Notes under the pieces: model-generated
Told to the model about the DNA's origin: nothing
What the model saw: only the letters and a program-made list of their open reading frames with translations
Database searches by the model: none
Program-made: the position numbers and the translations under genes
Assembly (NCBI RefSeq): GCF_001895205.1
Contig: NZ_BDJF01000006.1
Span: forward strand, 197,581-261,580
Source: Vibrio injensis
GTDB taxonomy: Bacteria; Pseudomonadota; Gammaproteobacteria; Enterobacterales; Vibrionaceae
Length of the DNA stretch: 64,000 bases
Direction of reading: 5' to 3'
Shown here: one piece after another, positions 59,965 to 64,000 of the stretch
How the letters are laid out: every line of letters starts with the position of its first letter
How positions within the stretch are numbered: position 1 is the stretch's first letter

Positions 59965-61113
59965 TTAACTGGTCAAATCATCAAAAAACTTTTTAACGCC
60001 GTTGAAAAAGCCCTCTGATTTCGGTTTATGCTTATTTGCCGCATCTCCACCACAAGAGTCTTCAAGCTCACGCAGTAACTCTTTTTGACGTGCGCTGAGT
60101 TTAACCGGCGTTTCCACGACCAATTTGACAATTAAATCACCAATAGCACCGCCACGAACACTCTTAACCCCTTTACCACGCATGCGGAACATACGTCCGG
60201 TTTGAGTTTCTTCTGGCACTTTGAGATTCACTCGCCCATCGAGCGTCGGTACTTCAACTTCACCACCTAAAGCGGCCATAGCAAAACTCACCGGGACTTC
60301 ACAGTACAAGTTATTACCATCACGCTCAAAAATGTGATGTTCTTTAACATGAACTTGTACGTATAAATCTCCGGCTGGTGCGCCCATATCTCCCGCTTCA
60401 CCTTCGTTGGCTAAACGGATGCGATCCCCAGTGTCGACTCCCGCAGGAATTTTGACGTTAAGGGTTTTGGTCTTCTGCTTACGACCTTGACCATGACAAA
60501 CATTACAAGGATCTTTAATGATTTTGCCTTTACCATGACAGGTAGGACAGGTCTGCTGAACAGCAAAGAAGCCTTGACGCATCTGCACTTGTCCGTGACC
60601 ATGACACGTTCCACAGGTTTGAGCTGAAGTTCCTTTCTTAGCACCGGTTCCATCACATGAATCACAATGAACCAGGGTTGGGACTTCAATCTCTTTACTG
60701 CAGCCACGAACCGCTTCTTCTAAGGTCAACTCCATATTGTAACGCAGATCTGCGCCACGCTGTGGACGAGGAGCGCCACCGCCACGGCGACCACCGCCAA
60801 AAATATCACCGAAGACATCGCCGAAGATATCTCCAAAATCGGCACCGCCACCACTAAAGCCACCGCCGCCAAAGCCACCAGCGCCTTGTTCAAAGGCTCG
60901 ATGGCCATATTGATCATAGGCCGCTTTCTTTTGCGGATCAGTTAGAATTTCGTACGCTTCTTTTACTTCTTTAAACTTATCCGCAGCACTGGCATCACCC
61001 GGATTGCGATCGGGGTGAAATTTCATTGCTAGGCGCTTATAGGCCTTTTTAATATCGCGCTCTGAGGCATCACGGCTAACGCCTAATACTTCGTAAAAAT
61101 CACGTTTTGACAT
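59965..61113 (-). CDS. dnaJ: Chaperone DnaJ (Hsp40)
   Basis: DnaJ delivers unfolded proteins to DnaK and stimulates its ATPase. J domain (1-70) with HPD in [10 protein letters not shown], a Gly/Phe-rich region ([14 protein letters not shown]), four zinc CxxCxGxG repeats ([32 protein letters not shown]), and a C-terminal substrate domain. I chose the ATG giving [11 protein letters not shown] (382 residues); the frame extends five codons upstream without support. It lies 209 bp after dnaK on the same strand. Confidence 0.97.
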   Translation of the reverse strand: MSKRDFYEVLGVSRDASERDIKKAYKRLAMKFHPDRNPGDASAADKFKEVKEAYEILTDPQKKAAYDQYGHRAFEQGAGGFGGGGFSGGGADFGDIFGDVFGDIFGGGRRGGGAPRPQRGADLRYNMELTLEEAVRGCSKEIEVPTLVHCDSCDGTGAKKGTSAQTCGTCHGHGQVQMRQGFFAVQQTCPTCHGKGKIIKDPCNVCHGQGRKQKTKTLNVKIPAGVDTGDRIRLANEGEAGDMGAPAGDLYVQVHVKEHHIFERDGNNLYCEVPVSFAMAALGGEVEVPTLDGRVNLKVPEETQTGRMFRMRGKGVKSVRGGAIGDLIVKLVVETPVKLSARQKELLRELEDSCGGDAANKHKPKSEGFFNGVKKFFDDLTS

Positions 61114-61242
61114 GTTTTTAATCACCAATTATTACTACCAACGGGTTTACCGCTCGGTGTTTGTATCAATATAGATAAAGGTGCTAAGAATATTACTAAT
61201 GGTTCCCTTATCTTTATAGACACGGATATCACCACAAATTTA

Positions 61243-61270
61243 CGGGCGTTAGAGTTCCCCCAAACGCCCG
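61243..61270 (-). other. Stem-loop between dnaK and dnaJ
   Basis: CGGGCGTT-12 nt-AACGCCCG. There is no T-run on the minus strand, so it may regulate processing or dnaJ translation rather than terminate. Confidence 0.45.
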
Positions 61271-61322
61271 CAATCAGACCGTTTCAGACTCTCGGCAGAC
61301 AAGGCTACCGAGTCAAGAAAAC

Positions 61323-63227
61323 TTATTTCTTGTCGTCTTTCACTTCTTCAAACTCAGCATCCACTACATCGTCTTGTGCAGATTGCTGTTCAGCGCCCGC
61401 ATTTTGTGCTTGAGCCTGTTGCTGAGCAATTTCCATCAGTTTTTGAGCAGCTGCCATCAGCGCTTGAACTTTCGCATCGATCTCGGCTTTATCTTCGCCT
61501 TTCTTCGCTGTTTCTAGCTCATTAATTGCCGCTTCAATTTTCTCTTTTTCATCGGCAGGTAGCGCATCGCCCGCTTCTTCCACTTGCTTACGCGTTGCGT
61601 GGATCATTTGGTCAGCTTGGTTACGAGTGGTTGCCAACTCTTCAAACTTCTTATCCGCTTCTTTGTTTGCTTCCGCTTCTTGAACCATTTTCTCGATTTC
61701 AGCTTCGCTCAAACCACCAGACGCTTGGATAGTGATGTTTTGCTCTTTACCAGTTTGCTTATCTTTAGCAGAAACGTGCAAGATACCGTCAGCATCCAAA
61801 TCGAAAGTCACTTCAATTTGTGGCATACCACGAGGCGCGGCATTAATGCCTTCTAGGTTGAACTGACCTAGCGACTTGTTATACATCGCTTGCTTACGTT
61901 CACCTTGTAAAACATGAATCGTTACTGCACTTTGGTTATCTTCTGCTGTTGAGAATACTTGATTCGCTTTAGTTGGAATGGTCGTATTTTTCTCAATCAG
62001 CTTAGTCATTACCCCACCCATAGTCTCAATACCAAGAGACAGAGGGGTTACGTCAAGCAGTAGAACGTCTTTCACATCACCAGCAAGAACACCACCTTGA
62101 ACTGCAGCACCAACGGCGACCGCTTCATCTGGGTTAACGTCTTTACGCGCTTCTTTACCAAAGAATTCAGCCACTTTCTTCTGAACCATTGGCATACGTG
62201 TTTGACCACCAACCAAGATGACATCGGTAATGTCTTTTACTGACAAATCCGCATCAGCAAGTGCAACTTTTAATGGCTCAAGAGAACGCTGTACCAAGTC
62301 TTCCACTAATGACTCAAGTTTCGCACGAGTCACTTTAATGTTCATGTGTTTAGGACCAGTCGCATCCGCCGTAATGTAAGGCAGATTAACGTCAGTTTGC
62401 TGAGCCGAAGAGAGTTCGATCTTCGCTTTTTCTGCCGCTTCTTTCAGACGCTGCATCGCGAGTGGATCGCTTTTCAGGTTGATACCTTGCTCTTTCTTGA
62501 ACTCATCTACCAAGTAATTGATCATACGGTTATCGAAGTCTTCACCACCAAGGTGGGTATCACCGTTAGTTGCTAATACTTCAAAGGTTTTCTCGCCTTC
62601 AACTTCATCAATTTCGATGATAGAAATATCGAAAGTACCACCACCAAGGTCATAAACCGCGATAACGCGATCGCCGCCTTGCTTATCTAGACCATACGCG
62701 AGGGCCGCTGCCGTTGGTTCGTTGATGATACGTTTAACTTCTAGACCCGCGATACGGCCAGCATCTTTAGTTGCTTGACGTTGCGCATCGTTAAAATAAG
62801 CAGGTACAGTAATGACTGCGCCAGTGACTTTCTCACCAAGAAAGTCTTCCGCCGTTTTCTTCATTTTTTTCAGAACTTCAGCAGAGACTTGTGGTGCCGC
62901 CATTTTTTGGCCACGAGCTTCAACCCACGCATCGCCGTTGTCAGCCTTAACGATTTTGTAAGGCATGATTTCGATGTCGCGCTGAACTTCTTCATCTTCA
63001 AAACGGCGACCGATTAGACGCTTAATTGCAAATAGCGTATTTTCAGGGTTGGTTACCGCTTGACGTTTGGCTGGCTGACCAACCAAGGTTTCACCATCTG
63101 TATAAGCAATAACAGAAGGGGTTGTACGCTCACCCTCTGCGTTTTCAATCACACGAGGTTTGTTACCATCCAATACAGCAACACATGAGTTTGTCGTACC
63201 TAAGTCAATACCAATGATTCTACCCAT
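61323..63227 (-). CDS. dnaK: Chaperone DnaK (Hsp70)
   Basis: The main Hsp70 chaperone. The nucleotide-binding domain has [16 protein letters not shown] and [11 protein letters not shown], followed by the linker [20 protein letters not shown] and the substrate-binding domain. The lid is Gln/Ala-rich and the tail reads EEVKDDKK. 634 residues. It works with DnaJ and GrpE, both in this window, and its promoter is of the sigma-32 type. Confidence 0.98.
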   Translation of the reverse strand: MGRIIGIDLGTTNSCVAVLDGNKPRVIENAEGERTTPSVIAYTDGETLVGQPAKRQAVTNPENTLFAIKRLIGRRFEDEEVQRDIEIMPYKIVKADNGDAWVEARGQKMAAPQVSAEVLKKMKKTAEDFLGEKVTGAVITVPAYFNDAQRQATKDAGRIAGLEVKRIINEPTAAALAYGLDKQGGDRVIAVYDLGGGTFDISIIEIDEVEGEKTFEVLATNGDTHLGGEDFDNRMINYLVDEFKKEQGINLKSDPLAMQRLKEAAEKAKIELSSAQQTDVNLPYITADATGPKHMNIKVTRAKLESLVEDLVQRSLEPLKVALADADLSVKDITDVILVGGQTRMPMVQKKVAEFFGKEARKDVNPDEAVAVGAAVQGGVLAGDVKDVLLLDVTPLSLGIETMGGVMTKLIEKNTTIPTKANQVFSTAEDNQSAVTIHVLQGERKQAMYNKSLGQFNLEGINAAPRGMPQIEVTFDLDADGILHVSAKDKQTGKEQNITIQASGGLSEAEIEKMVQEAEANKEADKKFEELATTRNQADQMIHATRKQVEEAGDALPADEKEKIEAAINELETAKKGEDKAEIDAKVQALMAAAQKLMEIAQQQAQAQNAGAEQQSAQDDVVDAEFEEVKDDKK

Positions 63228-63350
63228 CAGGCTATCTCCAAAATAATTCTATGTTCGTTTTTTGCTATACCCCTTATGTGGGGGTGGAGAATCGGGATTC
63301 AACCCCGATCACAAACAAAAACGTGAATGTTTGCTTCTCTTATGCCCCAT

Positions 63351-63378
63351 AGATAAGGGCGAGCCCATGCATTTCAAG
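63351..63378 (-). promoter_or_regulatory. Sigma-32 (heat-shock) promoter of dnaK
   Basis: On the minus strand CTTGAAA (63372-63378) is 12 bp from CCCTTATCT (63351-63359), close to the RpoH consensus CTTGAAA-N12-14-CCCCATNT. A leader of about 118 nt follows, with stem-loops ATCGGG-6 nt-CCCGAT (near 63290-63311) and CCCC-ACATAA-GGGG (near 63270-63284). Confidence 0.82.
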
Positions 63379-63470
63379 GGGAAATAGTAAAAAAATCTAA
63401 TTTTTAATGACGATATACCGAGTTATCTGCCCTTGCATCGACAACTGGGTATTCTTCACTCTCTCAATCT

Positions 63471-63507
63471 CTAAAAACAAGAAGCGAAGTCTCACTGACT
63501 TCGCTTC
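63471..63507 (-). terminator. Terminator of grpE
   Basis: On the minus strand GAAGCGAAGTC-5 nt-GACTTCGCTTC is followed by TTGTTTTTAG, just after the grpE stop at 63535. It separates grpE from dnaK. Confidence 0.85.
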
Positions 63508-63534
63508 AATAATAACGGCGTTTAATCAACCACG

Positions 63535-64000
63535 TTATTTGGCAACCATCACCATCGCAGGGCGAACAACGCGACCGTTAAGTTCATAACCTTTCTGCAT
63601 CACAAACATCACGGTATTCGATGGATGATCTGGACTTTCTTGAATCGACATCGCTTGATGGAACTCAGGATTAAAAGTTTCGCCTTCTGGGTTAATGACC
63701 GAAACGCCAAATTTCGTCACTGCATCGACAAAACTTTTGTGCGTTAGCTCAACACCTTCAAGGAAAGGTTTAATCACTTCGTTTTCACAATCTGCCGCGT
63801 CAATCGCACGCTCGATATTATCCAGCACTGGCAATAACTCTTCGACAAAACGGCCAAGGGCATACTTGCGCGCTTTATCAACTTCTTGCTCGGAGCGACG
63901 GCGCATGTTCTCAACATCGGCCAAGGCACGCAGCATCGCTTCATGATTTTCCTTAGCGCGAGCTTCACTGGCTAATAACGCCGCTTCTAATTGAGCAATT
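63535..64000 (-). CDS. grpE: Nucleotide exchange factor GrpE (partial, N-terminus missing)
   Basis: GrpE is the exchange factor that releases ADP from DnaK. The C-terminal 154 residues are visible and the frame runs through the window edge; a full protein is about 200. A long helix ([17 protein letters not shown] to [31 protein letters not shown]) leads to the beta-rich head domain with [30 protein letters not shown] sequence. Its terminator lies between it and dnaK, so grpE and dnaK are separate transcripts with the same direction. Confidence 0.95.
   Translation of the reverse strand, partial: IAQLEAALLASEARAKENHEAMLRALADVENMRRRSEQEVDKARKYALGRFVEELLPVLDNIERAIDAADCENEVIKPFLEGVELTHKSFVDAVTKFGVSVINPEGETFNPEFHQAMSIQESPDHPSNTVMFVMQKGYELNGRVVRPAMVMVAK

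Overview
The window is a stretch of gammaproteobacterial chromosome, almost certainly from a Vibrio or a close relative (family Vibrionaceae). Pointers are a sodium-type PomA/PomB flagellar stator pair, GcvA/GcvB, a CsrB-type sponge RNA, MetJ, PurR, TreR and Zur sites, and two ERIC-like repeats plus a remnant of the Vibrio type. From memory, the gene order resembles the part of V. cholerae chromosome I between dnaK and the trehalose/metNIQ region. I cannot name the species. No phage, transposase, integrase, CRISPR array or plasmid gene was seen; this is mostly core genome with short accessory insertions.

Layout. 1-3020: an RND multidrug efflux pump (pump gene cut by the window edge) with its membrane-fusion partner. 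3248-3998: four nearly identical tRNA-Tyr genes as 175-bp tandem units with one promoter and one terminator. 4107-9152: trehalose use (treC, treB, treR) with gmhB for LPS heptose synthesis upstream of treR. 9311-12019: MetJ-controlled metNIQ methionine importer. 12054-18063: a zinc-ribbon DUF2310 gene, syd, queF, and two neighbouring GGDEF-related genes (one degenerate, one likely active). 18346-23629: ppnN, xni, rlmM, a DUF423 gene, a hydrolase and gcvA. 23685-23926: the small RNA gcvB, divergent from gcvA. 24048-27527: thiI and pomAB with a sigma-28 promoter. 27877-30911: xseB-ispA-dxs isoprenoid operon. 30936-33958: truC, yqcC, two DUF genes and a GNAT. 34276-34844: csrB with a far-upstream VarA/UvrY-type box. 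34956-41622: yaiI, an AbgT transporter, the zinc-starvation ribosomal proteins rpmE2-rpmJ2 behind a Zur box, trmO, proS and small conserved genes. 41862-48838: purL with a PurR box, mltF, an ERIC element, a 43-residue basic protein and tadA. 48963-53762: a LysR regulator divergent from frmA-fghA (formaldehyde detoxification) and a second AbgT transporter. 54164-57613: an ERIC element and a minor-pilin cluster (fimT-pilW-pilX-pilV, divergent from pilE). 57656-64000: a LysE exporter, an RhlE-type helicase, and dnaJ, dnaK (sigma-32 promoter) and grpE (cut by the window edge).

How it works together. The region mixes housekeeping RNA modification and translation (tRNA-Tyr, proS, thiI, truC, trmO, tadA, queF, rlmM) with regulated nutrient modules (trehalose, methionine, purines, zinc). 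Two global regulatory RNAs, GcvB and CsrB, lie about 10.5 kb apart and are the most significant features that an ORF-only annotation would miss. Tight coupling is common: one-base TAATG stop/start overlaps occur three times, and ATGA or GTGA overlaps also occur. The most unusual sequence-level signal is an uninterrupted run of nine G inside frmA. I did not find a convincing wholly new biological system; the open items are the degenerate GGDEF protein next to an I-site-less GGDEF protein, an unusually large PilX-like pilin, a small basic protein with a very strong ribosome site, and a small unknown gene translationally coupled to yaiI.
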